This document shows positions 24,744 through 33,482 of a stretch of DNA of 64,000 bases, piece by piece. This DNA is from Bacteroidia bacterium (lineage in GTDB: Bacteria > Bacteroidota > Bacteroidia > CAIKAF01): contig JACVCJ010000005.1 in the NCBI GenBank assembly GCA_016742095.1, positions 67,335-131,334 of the forward strand, in the 5' to 3' direction. The position numbers were made by a program, and so were the translations under genes. The notes beneath the pieces are model-generated. The model ran no database searches, had not been told where the DNA came from, and worked only from the letters and a program-made list of their open reading frames with translations. The stretch's first letter is position 1; each line of letters opens with the position of its first letter.

Positions 24744-25721
24744 ATGAGAGAGATACAATTTCGTGATGCCCTTCGCGAGGCCATGGTAGAAGAAATGCGC
24801 CGCGATGAAAATGTATTCCTGATGGGAGAAGAAGTAGCCGAATACGACGGCGCTTACAAGGTTTCCAAGGGAATGCTGGCTGAATTCGGCGAAAAACGCG
24901 TGATCGATACCCCGATCGCCGAACTGGGTTTTGCGGGCATCGGTGTGGGTGCGGCCATGAACGGCATTCGCCCGATCATTGAGTTCATGACCTTTAACTT
25001 TTCGCTGGTAGGTATTGACCAGATCATCAATAACGCCGCCAAGATCTACCAGATGAGCAACGGCCAGTTCAACATACCCATCGTTTTCCGCGGTCCTACG
25101 GGTTCTGCCGGTCAGCTGGCCGCCACGCACTCGCAGAACTTCGAGAACTGGTATGCCAACTGTCCCGGTCTTAAAGTGGTGATCCCTTCAAATCCATACG
25201 ACGCCAAAGGTCTGCTGAAGACCGCCATCCGCGATAACGACCCCGTGATCTTCATGGAAAGCGAGCAGATGTACGGCGACAAGGGCGAGGTGCCCGAAGA
25301 GGAATACCTGTTGCCCATTGGTAAAGCAAAAATTACACGCAGCGGAAACGATATTACCCTGGTGTCTTTCGGTAAAATGATGAAGATCGTGCACAAAGCC
25401 GCTGAAGAGCTGGCCGGCATGGGCATCGACGCCGAAGTGATCGACCTGATGTCGGTACGCCCGATCGACTACGATACCGTAATTGAATCGGTGAAAAAGA
25501 CCAACCGCATGGTGATCATTGAAGAGAGCTGGCCGCTGGGCAACATTGCCACCGAAGTAACGTATATGGTACAGAAGAGAGCCTTCGATCACCTGGATGC
25601 GCCTGTGGTACGCGTTACCGGACGTGATGTGCCTTTCCCTTTTGCCACTTCGCTTATTGAAGCTTACCTGCCCAATGTGGCCCGTATCATCGAGGCTGCA
25701 AGACAGGTTACGTATAAATAA
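24744..25721 (+). CDS. pdhB: Pyruvate dehydrogenase E1 component, beta subunit
   Basis: The 325-residue product matches the beta subunit of two-chain E1: MREIQFRDALREAMVEEMRRDENVFLMGEEVAEYDGAYKVSKGM, the IDTPIAELGFAGIGVGAAMNG block (Glu near the TPP site), GPTGSAGQLAATHSQ and the C-terminal VTGRDVPFPFA. With the alpha subunit it decarboxylates pyruvate and passes acetyl groups to E2. The alpha subunit gene is not next to it. A branched-chain 2-oxoacid E1 beta is the main alternative, but the sequence favours pyruvate. The gene is single and ends in a very strong terminator. Confidence 0.93.
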   Translation: MREIQFRDALREAMVEEMRRDENVFLMGEEVAEYDGAYKVSKGMLAEFGEKRVIDTPIAELGFAGIGVGAAMNGIRPIIEFMTFNFSLVGIDQIINNAAKIYQMSNGQFNIPIVFRGPTGSAGQLAATHSQNFENWYANCPGLKVVIPSNPYDAKGLLKTAIRDNDPVIFMESEQMYGDKGEVPEEEYLLPIGKAKITRSGNDITLVSFGKMMKIVHKAAEELAGMGIDAEVIDLMSVRPIDYDTVIESVKKTNRMVIIEESWPLGNIATEVTYMVQKRAFDHLDAPVVRVTGRDVPFPFATSLIEAYLPNVARIIEAARQVTYK

Positions 25722-25740
25722 CAATAAACAGATCTCAGGA

Positions 25741-25783
25741 AGACGCCTCGTCCCGCTTGAAGCGAGACGAGGCGTCTTTTTTG
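25741..25783 (+). terminator. Strong Rho-independent terminator
   Basis: AGACGCCTCGTC (25741-25752) and GACGAGGCGTCT (25766-25777) pair perfectly, and the inner CGCTT/AAGCG extends the stem. A T-run follows. Confidence 0.92.
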
Positions 25784-25865
25784 TTTTTTTACGCTCTTTT
25801 TTTAATTCTAAACCCTTGATGTATGCGGGGTTGAAAAGATAAAATGCAGCATTGTAGGCAAAGAA

Positions 25866-25898
25866 TTTGGCTATACGTTTTAATTTTTATTTACTTTG
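25866..25898 (+). promoter_or_regulatory. Promoter of acpP-fabF-rnc
   Basis: TTTG (25866-25869), a 21-nt spacer and TTACTTTG (25891-25898, one mismatch to TAnnTTTG) lie 31 nt before the acpP ATG. Confidence 0.6.
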
Positions 25899-25929
25899 CA
25901 CCCGGTAAAACCTATTAAACAATACGTTT

Positions 25930-26169
25930 ATGTCAGAAATTGCAGCAAAAGTAAAGGCTATTATCGTTGACAAACTGGGCGTTGACGAAAGCGAAGTAAC
26001 CGAAAATGCGAGCTTCACCAACGATTTGGGTGCTGATTCACTGGATACGGTAGAATTGATCATGGAATTTGAAAAAGAATTCGAAATCGCCATTCCTGAC
26101 GAACAGGCTGAAAAGATCGGTACTGTAGGCGAAGCGATCAAATACATCGAGGAAAACGCTAACAAGTAA
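25930..26169 (+). CDS. acpP: Acyl carrier protein
   Basis: The 79-residue acidic product is a standard acyl carrier protein. The phosphopantetheine site is Ser37 in the motif [16 protein letters not shown]. It carries growing acyl chains for the type II fatty acid synthase in the cytosol. It is followed 26 bases later by fabF, the enzyme that uses it, and then rnc, an arrangement conserved in many Bacteroidota and beyond. Confidence 0.98.
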   Translation: MSEIAAKVKAIIVDKLGVDESEVTENASFTNDLGADSLDTVELIMEFEKEFEIAIPDEQAEKIGTVGEAIKYIEENANK

Positions 26170-26195
26170 TAGTAGTCTAACCAAAATTATTTCGA

Positions 26196-27443
26196 ATGAC
26201 GTTAAAACGGGTAGTAGTAACCGGCATGGGCGCACTGACGCCTATTGGAAACACCGCTGAAGAGTTCAGACAGGCATTGTTTGCAGGCAAAAGCGGTGCG
26301 GCTCCCATTACCCGTTTTGATGCATCGAAATTTAAAACGCGCTTTGCCTGCGAAGTCAAGAACTTTGACCCCACGGCATTCATGGACCGCAAAGAGGCCC
26401 GCAAAGTGGATGCTTTTACGCAGTACGCGATCGTAACGGCCGATGAAGCCATCCAGATGGCCGGCCTTACCGAAGGTTCCTACGATCCGGACCGTGTGGG
26501 CGTGATCTGGGCTTCCGGCATCGGCGGACTGGATACGCTGGTGGAAGAGCTGGTCGCCTTTGGTAAAGGCGACGGCACTCCCCGTTTTAATCCGTTCTTT
26601 ATTCCTAAAACGATCGTAGATATCGCCGCAGGGCATATCTCCATCAAACACGGTTTCCGCGGCCCCAACTACGCGGCGGTTTCGGCCTGTGCCTCTTCTA
26701 CGCACGCCATTATCGACGCCGTAAATACCATCCGCTACGGTAAAGCGGACATCATCGTTACCGGCGGATCGGAAGCCGCCATCAACATCGGAGGTATCGG
26801 CGGTTTCAATGCCATGCACGCTCTTTCTACCAATAACGAACAGTACGAATCGGCCTCCCGTCCGTTTGACAAGACCCGCGACGGTTTTGTACTGGGCGAA
26901 GGTGCCGGCGCACTGATCCTGGAAGAATACGAGCATGCCGTAAAACGCGGAGCCACTATTTATGCCGAAATTGCGGGCGGTGCGGCCACAGCCGATGCCA
27001 ACCACATTACGGCCCCGCATCCCGAAGGTCTGGGCGCCAGGAACGTAATGACCCTGGCCCTGAAAGATGCCGGTATGAAGCCCGAAGACATCGGTTACGT
27101 GAACGTACACGGCACATCTACCCCGCTGGGCGATATTGCCGAGACCAAAGCGATCCTGGGCGTATTCGGCGATCATGCCTACAACCTGAACATCAGTTCT
27201 ACCAAAAGTATGACGGGCCACCTGCTGGGTGCCGCCGGCGTTATCGAGACCCTGGCCTGTATCTTCGCCATCCGCGAAGGTAAAATTCCGCCTACGATCA
27301 ACCACTTCGAAGACGATCCGGAGATCGACCCCAAGCTGAACCTCACCTTCAACACGGCCCAGTCGCGCGAAGTACATGCTGCACTCAGCAATACCTTCGG
27401 TTTTGGCGGGCACAACGCCTCTGTTGTGGTTAAAAAAGTTTAA
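26196..27443 (+). CDS. fabF: 3-oxoacyl-ACP synthase II
   Basis: The 415-residue product is full-length FabF with the triad Cys165 (SACASST), His305 (VHGTSTPLGD) and His342 (MTGHLLGAAG), plus the GFGGHNAS C-terminus. It elongates acyl-ACP with malonyl-ACP and controls long-chain and unsaturated chain length. It lies between acpP and rnc in one operon. The lone ketosynthase at 2683 shares the triad but is otherwise clearly different. Confidence 0.98.
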   Translation: MTLKRVVVTGMGALTPIGNTAEEFRQALFAGKSGAAPITRFDASKFKTRFACEVKNFDPTAFMDRKEARKVDAFTQYAIVTADEAIQMAGLTEGSYDPDRVGVIWASGIGGLDTLVEELVAFGKGDGTPRFNPFFIPKTIVDIAAGHISIKHGFRGPNYAAVSACASSTHAIIDAVNTIRYGKADIIVTGGSEAAINIGGIGGFNAMHALSTNNEQYESASRPFDKTRDGFVLGEGAGALILEEYEHAVKRGATIYAEIAGGAATADANHITAPHPEGLGARNVMTLALKDAGMKPEDIGYVNVHGTSTPLGDIAETKAILGVFGDHAYNLNISSTKSMTGHLLGAAGVIETLACIFAIREGKIPPTINHFEDDPEIDPKLNLTFNTAQSREVHAALSNTFGFGGHNASVVVKKV

Positions 27444-27482
27444 TCACACGGAATCCCCGATTTTTTACTACATTTAGGGAGT

Positions 27483-28199
27483 ATGTTCCCATTTCTCCCA
27501 CATACAGCGCCATCTTACATTCAGAAGGGCTTTGAAAAGCGCCTGCGGAAAATCATTGGTTACACCCCGAGAGATTATGCCAATTATTACCGGGCGTTCT
27601 TACATGCATCCTTTGCCAATGCACAGGAGGACCTGTACCGGCAGCACAACGAGCGCCTGGAATTCCTGGGAGACGTGATCCTGGACGCCGTTATTGCCGA
27701 TTACCTCTTCCGCACCTTTCCGCATATGGACGAAGGCAGTCTTACCAAACTCAAGACCCGTTTTGTAAGCCGCAATACCCTGAACCATCTGGCCGATAAG
27801 ATCGGTCTGCCCGAACTGATCGTGGGCGAATTCCGCAACGGCATTATGCCCGAGGACGTAAAGGGAAATGCCCTGGAAGCACTGATCGGAGCCATGTACC
27901 TGGACAAGGGCTATAATTTTACCTTTAAGAAGATCATTGCCCTGTTCGATAAGAACATCAATATGCTGGCCCTCGTGAACAGCGATAACGACTATAAGAG
28001 CAAGCTCATCAAATGGGGGCAGAAGAACCGGCACAACGTACGCTTTGAGCATACCGCCACCCGTATCGAGAACAACGATAAGGTTTATACGGTGACCGTT
28101 TTCATCAACGAAAGTGAAGAAGCCTCGGCTGAGGCAAAAAATAAAAAAACCGCCGAACAGAAAGCCGCCGAAGTTGTTTGTAACAAGTGGTACGTATAA
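27483..28199 (+). CDS. rnc: Ribonuclease III
   Basis: The 238-residue product has the RNase III signature ERLEFLGDVILDAVI and the second metal-binding block EDVKGNALEALIGAMYLDKGY. A double-stranded-RNA-binding domain follows (about 160-238; KSKLIKWGQKNRHNVRFEH, KNKKTAEQKAAEVVCNKW). It cuts double-stranded RNA in rRNA maturation and mRNA turnover. It lies 39 bases after fabF. The downstream gene's -7 promoter box begins within its stop codon. Confidence 0.96.
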   Translation: MFPFLPHTAPSYIQKGFEKRLRKIIGYTPRDYANYYRAFLHASFANAQEDLYRQHNERLEFLGDVILDAVIADYLFRTFPHMDEGSLTKLKTRFVSRNTLNHLADKIGLPELIVGEFRNGIMPEDVKGNALEALIGAMYLDKGYNFTFKKIIALFDKNINMLALVNSDNDYKSKLIKWGQKNRHNVRFEHTATRIENNDKVYTVTVFINESEEASAEAKNKKTAEQKAAEVVCNKWYV

Positions 28200-28204
28200 A
28201 TTTG
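28174..28204 (+). promoter_or_regulatory. Promoter of the DUF1295 gene, overlapping the rnc stop codon
   Basis: TTG (28174-28176), a 20-nt spacer and TAAATTTG (28197-28204) match the consensus. The first three bases of the box are the TAA stop of rnc; the next ATG is 19 nt downstream. Confidence 0.65.
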
Positions 28205-28223
28205 CGCGGCCATTTTGCACGAT

Positions 28224-29111
28224 ATGAAAGCTAACTATACCCGTTCCTTTTCCTTTATTCTTATTGCCATAGCCTACCTTACCGCCTTCGGGGCCGGAAG
28301 CGGGGTGCTGTACGCATTGCCGGATATGCATCCGCTGTGGAAACTGTTCATTGCCGACGTAACGGCCACCTTTGTGATCTGGCTCTTCAGCCTGGGATTT
28401 AAGAACAGCAGTTTTTACGATGCCTACTGGAGCGTGGCGCCGATGGTATTCGTGTTTTATTTTGCCCAGGTGGCCCTGCCGGATGCCGATAGTTTCCGCC
28501 AGGTGCTGCTGTTCATTGCCGTACAGGTATGGGGCCTGAGGCTTACCCTGAACTGGGCCCGCGGCTGGCCGGGCATACGCCACGAAGACTGGCGCTATGG
28601 CATGCTGAAACAGGGCAACAAAGCCAGAAAACTGGTCATCGACTGGTTCGGGATCCATTTTTTTCCCACGGTGCAGGTGTTCCTGGGCTGTCTGCCCATG
28701 TACCCGGCCATGTCACTGCCGGGCAATGAAGTGAACGGTTACGACATCATCGCATTTGCCATCTGCCTTTCCGGGGCCGTGGTATCGCTCATCTCTGACG
28801 AACAGCTGCGCCTGTTCCGCAAACGCATCAAAGCCCCGGGCGAATTTATGCAGGGCGGTCTGTGGAAGTACAGCCGGCACCCCAATTACCTGGGCGAACT
28901 GTTGTTCTGGCTGGGTGTGTACGCCTTCGGGCTCAGCGCCCGCTGGGATTATGCCTGGACGGGTGTGGGGGTACTGGCCATGTATGCCATGTTCCGCCTG
29001 GCTTCCATACCCATTATGGAAAAACACATGCTGGAAAAACGTCCGGAGTACAAAAACTACCAGAAGAAAACGCCGGTTTTCCTGCCCATTTTCATCAGGC
29101 CGGGCAGCTGA
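28224..29111 (+). CDS. DUF1295 integral membrane protein, steroid-reductase/ICMT-like
   Basis: The 295-residue product has about seven hydrophobic segments and the DUF1295 signature LRLTLNWARGWPGIRHEDWRY. The C-terminal KYSRHPNYLGELLFWLGVYAFGL block is shared by isoprenylcysteine methyltransferases and steroid 5-alpha-reductases and forms a cofactor-binding site in them. The reaction is unknown; an NADPH-dependent reductase or SAM-dependent methyltransferase is possible. I chose the ATG at 28224, since a TTG at 28215 would place the start closer to the promoter box without added support. It abuts the convergent lipoprotein gene with no spacer. Confidence 0.9.
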   Translation: MKANYTRSFSFILIAIAYLTAFGAGSGVLYALPDMHPLWKLFIADVTATFVIWLFSLGFKNSSFYDAYWSVAPMVFVFYFAQVALPDADSFRQVLLFIAVQVWGLRLTLNWARGWPGIRHEDWRYGMLKQGNKARKLVIDWFGIHFFPTVQVFLGCLPMYPAMSLPGNEVNGYDIIAFAICLSGAVVSLISDEQLRLFRKRIKAPGEFMQGGLWKYSRHPNYLGELLFWLGVYAFGLSARWDYAWTGVGVLAMYAMFRLASIPIMEKHMLEKRPEYKNYQKKTPVFLPIFIRPGS

Positions 29112-29570
29112 TCAGGGGCGTGCGGGCAGGCAGGGATTACAGCCTTTGTAAAGCTGCAGTTCCAGCGATGTACGGGCCGGGCTCAGGTCGATGATGGTAT
29201 CGGCACGGCTTTTCCAGTCGGGGCAGCTGCGCATGTCGGCCCGGTCGGGCGTATCGATCTTTTCTGCAAAAAACACTTTGTACAGGGCCGGCTGCAATGT
29301 AAGGCGCCCGCTGCCGTCCGCATTCAGGAAGAGGCGTACGGAGTCTTTACGGGCATCGTTCACCAGCATCAGATCGCCGTTGCGGAAGGGTTTCTGTTTT
29401 TCAAAATCGAGCTGCATCTCATCGCTGATACGGGCCCCGCCGCAGTATTTTTCCTGCACCTGTACCCTAAATACAAATTCGGTCTTTGCCGGTACGGTTT
29501 TTTGTGCTGTTTTACAGCCGGCGCCAAGAGCAGTTACAGAAAGAATAAATAAAGTTTTGTAGGTTCGCAT
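29112..29570 (-). CDS. Small lipoprotein
   Basis: The 152-residue product has a lipoprotein signal (LFILSVTALGAGC, Cys19) and a short beta-rich body (TEFVFRVQVQEKYCGGARISDEM, GSGRLTLQPALYKVFF) containing several cysteines (EKYCGGA, MRSCPDW, GCNPCLP). I chose the ATG at 29570, which gives the proper lipoprotein signal; the frame remains open far upstream but overlaps the divergent GNAT gene. The function is unknown. Only 18 bases separate its start from the divergent gene's start, so the promoters overlap the two coding starts. Confidence 0.75.
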   Translation of the reverse strand: MRTYKTLFILSVTALGAGCKTAQKTVPAKTEFVFRVQVQEKYCGGARISDEMQLDFEKQKPFRNGDLMLVNDARKDSVRLFLNADGSGRLTLQPALYKVFFAEKIDTPDRADMRSCPDWKSRADTIIDLSPARTSLELQLYKGCNPCLPARP

Positions 29571-29588
29571 ATTCAAAGTTACCATTTT

Positions 29589-30092
29589 ATGCAGGAATGT
29601 AGTATCCGCAGAGCCTCGAAAAACGATGTGCCCCTGATCCGGCGCCTGGCAGAGATCATCTGGAGGGAACATTACCCGGCCATCATCGGCACGGAACAGG
29701 TGGAATACATGTTGCAGAGAATGTACTCCGAATTTGAACTGGAACGCCAGATAGGCGAAGGTCAGGTATTTTACATATGTCACATCAACAACGAGGCGCT
29801 GGGCTTTTTTTCCGTGCAGGTGAAGGAGGACGGCAGCGGGTTCATTCCCAAATTTTACCTGGCCCGGGAACAACGGGGCAGGGGAGTGGCAGCAGCGATG
29901 ATGAACGAAGCGCTGCGCTACCTGAGCGCCCATGGTTGCAAAGAAGTACGGCTGCAGGTGAACCGCATGAATATACGTCCGCTGAATTTCTATTTTAAAC
30001 AGGGGTTTAAGATCGAAAAGGCGGCGGACCTCGATATCGGCGATGGCTTTTTCATGAACGATTTTATTATGCTCAAAAAGCTGGGAGACTGA
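29589..30092 (+). CDS. GNAT-family N-acetyltransferase
   Basis: The 167-residue product has the GNAT fold: an N-terminal SIRRASKNDVPLIRRLAEIIW, motif A with the acetyl-CoA pyrophosphate loop EQRGRGVAAAMM (near residue 97), and motif B with NIRPLNFYFKQGFKIEKAADLDIGDGFFMNDFIMLKKL. It transfers an acetyl group from acetyl-CoA to an amine. The acceptor cannot be told from sequence; small-molecule and protein N-termini are both possible. Confidence 0.92.
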   Translation: MQECSIRRASKNDVPLIRRLAEIIWREHYPAIIGTEQVEYMLQRMYSEFELERQIGEGQVFYICHINNEALGFFSVQVKEDGSGFIPKFYLAREQRGRGVAAAMMNEALRYLSAHGCKEVRLQVNRMNIRPLNFYFKQGFKIEKAADLDIGDGFFMNDFIMLKKLGD

Positions 30093-30154
30093 CCGTCGTC
30101 ATAGTTTCGGACGTTCTTTCTGCGGAACTTTGTCGTGTTAATCTCAGCACACAC

Positions 30155-32563
30155 ATGAAAGTATTGCATCCGGCTACCTCCCGGACCCTTTGCTACCACT
30201 GCGGCGATCCCTGCCTGCAGGAAGAGATCGCATACGACGATAAAACTTTTTGCTGCGCGGGCTGCCGCAACGTATACAGTCTTTTTACAGAGAACGGCCT
30301 TTGCGAATACTACGAACTAAACCAGGGAGCCGGGGCCAGTATGCGCAACCGCCGCGAAGACGGTTTTGCCTTCCTGGATGAGCCGGCCATGGCCGATCGC
30401 CTGCTGCAGTACCGCGATGATGAAGTGGCCCGCGTAGTGCTGTACATTCCACAGATACACTGCAGTTCCTGTATATGGCTGCTGGAAAACCTGCAGGTAC
30501 TGGTGCCCGGCGTGCAATACAGTTCGGTGGACTTTGTACAGAAGCAGCTTACCGTACAGTTCCTGCACGCAGAGATCTCGTTCCGCGAACTGGCCTGTAC
30601 ACTCGACAGCCTGGGTTACGGCCCCGTTTTTCACAGTGCCGACCTGAAAAAGGAAAAAAAGAAACGCGACCGCCGGCACTGGTACCGCATCGGGGTGGCT
30701 GGTTTTGGCTTCGGGAACATCATGCTGCTGAGCCTGCCCGAGTATTTTGATGCCGCCATGACCCATACTCCCGGCTTTGCGCTGTTCTTCCGCCTGGCCA
30801 ATATTGCTTTTGCCCTGCCGGTACTGCTCTACAGCTCGATGGAATACCTGCGTTCGGGCTGGAATGCCCTGCGTTCCCGCACACTCAACATCGACATACC
30901 CATTGCCCTGGGCATTATTGTACTGTTCGGCCGCAGCCTGGTGGAAATAGCGCTGGACCTGGGGCCGGGCTATCTCGACTCTTTCTGCGGACTGATCTTC
31001 TTTATGAGCATCGGCCGCGCCTTTCAGCAGAAGACCTACGAGGGCATTTCCTTCGACCGCGATTATACCTCGTATTTCCCCATTTCGGTGCAACGCGAAA
31101 AAGGCAGCGCCTGGGAATATGTGCCCGTAACGGATATACGGCCCGGAGACCGCATCCGGGTGAAGAACCAGGAGATCATACCGGCCGACAGTATCCTGCT
31201 GGATGCAGAGGTACACCTGGACGCGTCCTTTGTTACCGGTGAATCGCGCGAGGTGCATATACAGCGCGGCGAACGTGCTTATGCGGGCTGTAAGGTGCAG
31301 GGTGCCGCCGCCTGCTTCCGGGTAGAAAAAGAAATGGCCGACGGACACCTGACGCAGCTCTGGAATCACCAGGCCTTTCAGAAAAAAGGGGCCGTAATAC
31401 GCAATATTACCGACCGGCTCAGTTACTATTTTACCCCGCTCATTCTCCTTATTGCGCTGGGAGCCCTGCTCTGGCACGGTCTGTACGGCAGCGGCTGGGC
31501 CACGGGCATTAACGCGCTCACGGCCGTGCTTATCATCGCCTGCCCCTGCGCACTGGGACTGGCCGCGCCTTTCGGATTCGGGACCTTTATACGCCAGGCC
31601 GCTAAAAAAGGACTTTTTCTCAAAAATGCCGAATCGGCTGAACTGCTTACCGGCATTACGCATGTGGTCTTCGATAAAACGGGCACGCTTACCGTTCCCG
31701 AAAAAAGTATTCCCCGCTGGCAGGGTGCAGCACTCAGCGGCATACAGCAACGTATCCTGGCCTCTATGGTATCGCATTCCACGCACCCGCTGAGCAGGGC
31801 CCTGAACGAACAGATGCACGATGAAGAGCATTTGCCCCTGGAAACCTACAGCGAACAGGCCGGCTGCGGTATCGAGGCCGTAGTAAACGGGAACACCTAC
31901 CGGCTTGGTTCGGCCGAATTCTGCGGAACGGTAGGCAACAATGCCGGTTTTACCCGTGTTTTTTACAGTGAGAACGGGCAACTGCTGGGTTGTTTCCTCT
32001 TTAGCAATGTATACCGCGAAGGTCTGCCGGAACTGCTGAAGAGTATGGAAAGATCGTTTCGCTTCACGGTCCTTTCGGGCGATTCGGATGCGGAACGGGA
32101 GCGCCTGCAGCAGCTGTTCCCGCCGGGCACGGAAATGCATTTCCACTGTAGTCCCGCGCAGAAGCTCGAATACGTGGAGGCCCTTCAACAGCGGGGCGAA
32201 CAGGTGCTGATGCTGGGCGACGGTCTCAACGATGCCGGAGCGCTTAAAGTAGCCCGCATGGGCATCAGCATCACGGACAACAACAACCAGTTCTGTCCGG
32301 CGGCCGATGCCATACTGGAAGCCCGTTCCTTTACACAGCTGCAGCGGTTCATGAAACTGGCCCGCCGCAGCATAGCTTCCATACGCCTCGGTTTTGTCAT
32401 CAGCCTGCTGTACAATGTGCTGGGCATAGCCGTGGCCGTAAGCGGTGGACTTTCGCCCGTGTTTGCCGCCATACTGATGCCGCTCAGTTCGGTTACGGTG
32501 GTCAGTGTGGTCAGTCTGTCCGTGAAACTCCATACGCGGCAGGTGTTCAAAGAAAGAATCTGA
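30155..32563 (+). CDS. Heavy-metal P-type ATPase, CcoI/FixI-like copper exporter
   Basis: The 802-residue product begins with the extra N-terminal domain typical of CcoI (CYHCGDPC, FCCAGCRNVY), followed by an HMA domain with CSSC (residues 103-106) and eight predicted membrane helices. The transport motif is CPC near residue 462 and the phosphorylation site DKTGT is near 507, with TGES, GDGLND and HP motifs present. CcoI-type pumps deliver copper for assembly of cbb3 cytochrome oxidase rather than for detoxification. No ccoS or ccoNOP gene follows, so it stands apart from the oxidase operon. The start ATG at 30155 gives the cysteine-rich N-terminus at once. Confidence 0.93.
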   Translation: MKVLHPATSRTLCYHCGDPCLQEEIAYDDKTFCCAGCRNVYSLFTENGLCEYYELNQGAGASMRNRREDGFAFLDEPAMADRLLQYRDDEVARVVLYIPQIHCSSCIWLLENLQVLVPGVQYSSVDFVQKQLTVQFLHAEISFRELACTLDSLGYGPVFHSADLKKEKKKRDRRHWYRIGVAGFGFGNIMLLSLPEYFDAAMTHTPGFALFFRLANIAFALPVLLYSSMEYLRSGWNALRSRTLNIDIPIALGIIVLFGRSLVEIALDLGPGYLDSFCGLIFFMSIGRAFQQKTYEGISFDRDYTSYFPISVQREKGSAWEYVPVTDIRPGDRIRVKNQEIIPADSILLDAEVHLDASFVTGESREVHIQRGERAYAGCKVQGAAACFRVEKEMADGHLTQLWNHQAFQKKGAVIRNITDRLSYYFTPLILLIALGALLWHGLYGSGWATGINALTAVLIIACPCALGLAAPFGFGTFIRQAAKKGLFLKNAESAELLTGITHVVFDKTGTLTVPEKSIPRWQGAALSGIQQRILASMVSHSTHPLSRALNEQMHDEEHLPLETYSEQAGCGIEAVVNGNTYRLGSAEFCGTVGNNAGFTRVFYSENGQLLGCFLFSNVYREGLPELLKSMERSFRFTVLSGDSDAERERLQQLFPPGTEMHFHCSPAQKLEYVEALQQRGEQVLMLGDGLNDAGALKVARMGISITDNNNQFCPAADAILEARSFTQLQRFMKLARRSIASIRLGFVISLLYNVLGIAVAVSGGLSPVFAAILMPLSSVTVVSVVSLSVKLHTRQVFKERI

Positions 32564-32645
32564 TAACCATGTTTTTAGAATGAGATCGGGACGTATTCAG
32601 CAGGACGGGTACTCACTACTTAACATCTTTTTAAGGACGACAGGG

Positions 32646-32678
32646 TTTGTTAGTCCCGGCCGGCTTTTTATATCTTTG
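32646..32678 (+). promoter_or_regulatory. Promoter of the MORN-repeat gene
   Basis: TTTG (32646-32649), a 21-nt spacer and TATCTTTG (32671-32678) are a textbook match. The box ends 7 nt before the ATG at 32686, predicting a leader of only a few bases. Confidence 0.75.
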
Positions 32679-32685
32679 TAATACC

Positions 32686-33432
32686 ATGAAAACCCGGTTC
32701 ATCATACTTTTATGCATAGGACTGCTGTCTTTCAGTAGCTTGTATGCACAAAAGGGAGCCATCCGCAAAGGCACCTACCAGGGCGAAGGCACACTGAGCT
32801 TTCCCGATGGAAGCACGTATACCGGGCAGTTCAAAGACGGAAAATTTAACGGAAGCGGCACCTACACCTGGGTGAACGGCGACGTGTATACGGGTGAGTT
32901 CAAGGCTGGCCAGCGCAACGGCATGGGCGAGATACACTATGCCAACGGCACGATGTACCGGGGGTTCTGGCAGAACGACCAGTATCACAAGCATGGCATC
33001 CTGGTTTTTTCTGACAGTACCTGGTACGAAGGTGCTTTTTTCGAAGGCAAGAAACAGGGCCGGGGCACACTGGTCTGGAGCAGCGGAGAAACCTACCAGG
33101 GACTCTTTTTTGCGGATGTATACCATGGTAAGGGCAACCTGCGCCTGCCCGACGGAAATACCTACGCGGGTAATTTTGAACTGGGCCGTTACCAGGGCGA
33201 AGGCACCATGTGGTATGCCTCGGGCGATGTATACGAGGGCACCTGGGTACGCGGTCTGCGGCACGGACAGGGCACCTATACCTTTAAAGCCTCCGGTGTG
33301 GTATATAAGGGCGGCTGGTCGCACGATCAGTACCACGGCGAGGGAATTTTTCACTACCCCGACGGTACCGTGCTGCGGGGGCGTTTCGATAACGGTAAAT
33401 CCGTGCTCGGCTCGCTTACACGCAACGAATAA
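32686..33432 (+). CDS. Exported MORN-repeat protein
   Basis: The 248-residue product has a signal peptide (FIILLCIGLLSFSSLYAQ) and then nine or ten MORN repeats of about 23 residues, each with the core YxGxFxxGxxxGxGxxxxxxG (for example YTGQFKDGKFNGSGTYTWVNG). The repeats run to the C-terminus with no other domain. MORN proteins form elongated beta-hairpin sheets that bind lipids or proteins. It is periplasmic or envelope-bound in this bacterium; the role is unknown. The start is fixed by the signal peptide and the promoter box at 32671. Confidence 0.92.
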   Translation: MKTRFIILLCIGLLSFSSLYAQKGAIRKGTYQGEGTLSFPDGSTYTGQFKDGKFNGSGTYTWVNGDVYTGEFKAGQRNGMGEIHYANGTMYRGFWQNDQYHKHGILVFSDSTWYEGAFFEGKKQGRGTLVWSSGETYQGLFFADVYHGKGNLRLPDGNTYAGNFELGRYQGEGTMWYASGDVYEGTWVRGLRHGQGTYTFKASGVVYKGGWSHDQYHGEGIFHYPDGTVLRGRFDNGKSVLGSLTRNE

Positions 33433-33457
33433 AGTTCCGAAAGTGAAGTTTGGATAG

Positions 33458-33465
33458 TATCTTTG
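33458..33465 (+). promoter_or_regulatory. -7 promoter box for queD-folE
   Basis: TATCTTTG matches TAnnTTTG, 17 nt before the queD ATG at 33483. Confidence 0.6.
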
Positions 33466-33482
33466 TGCCCGAATTTGTATAC

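Noticed and set aside
30317-32533. Long open frame on the minus strand opposite the copper ATPase
   Set aside because: It mirrors the coding strand of a clear P-type ATPase, lacks domain motifs and has biased, low-complexity composition; the plus-strand gene explains the region.
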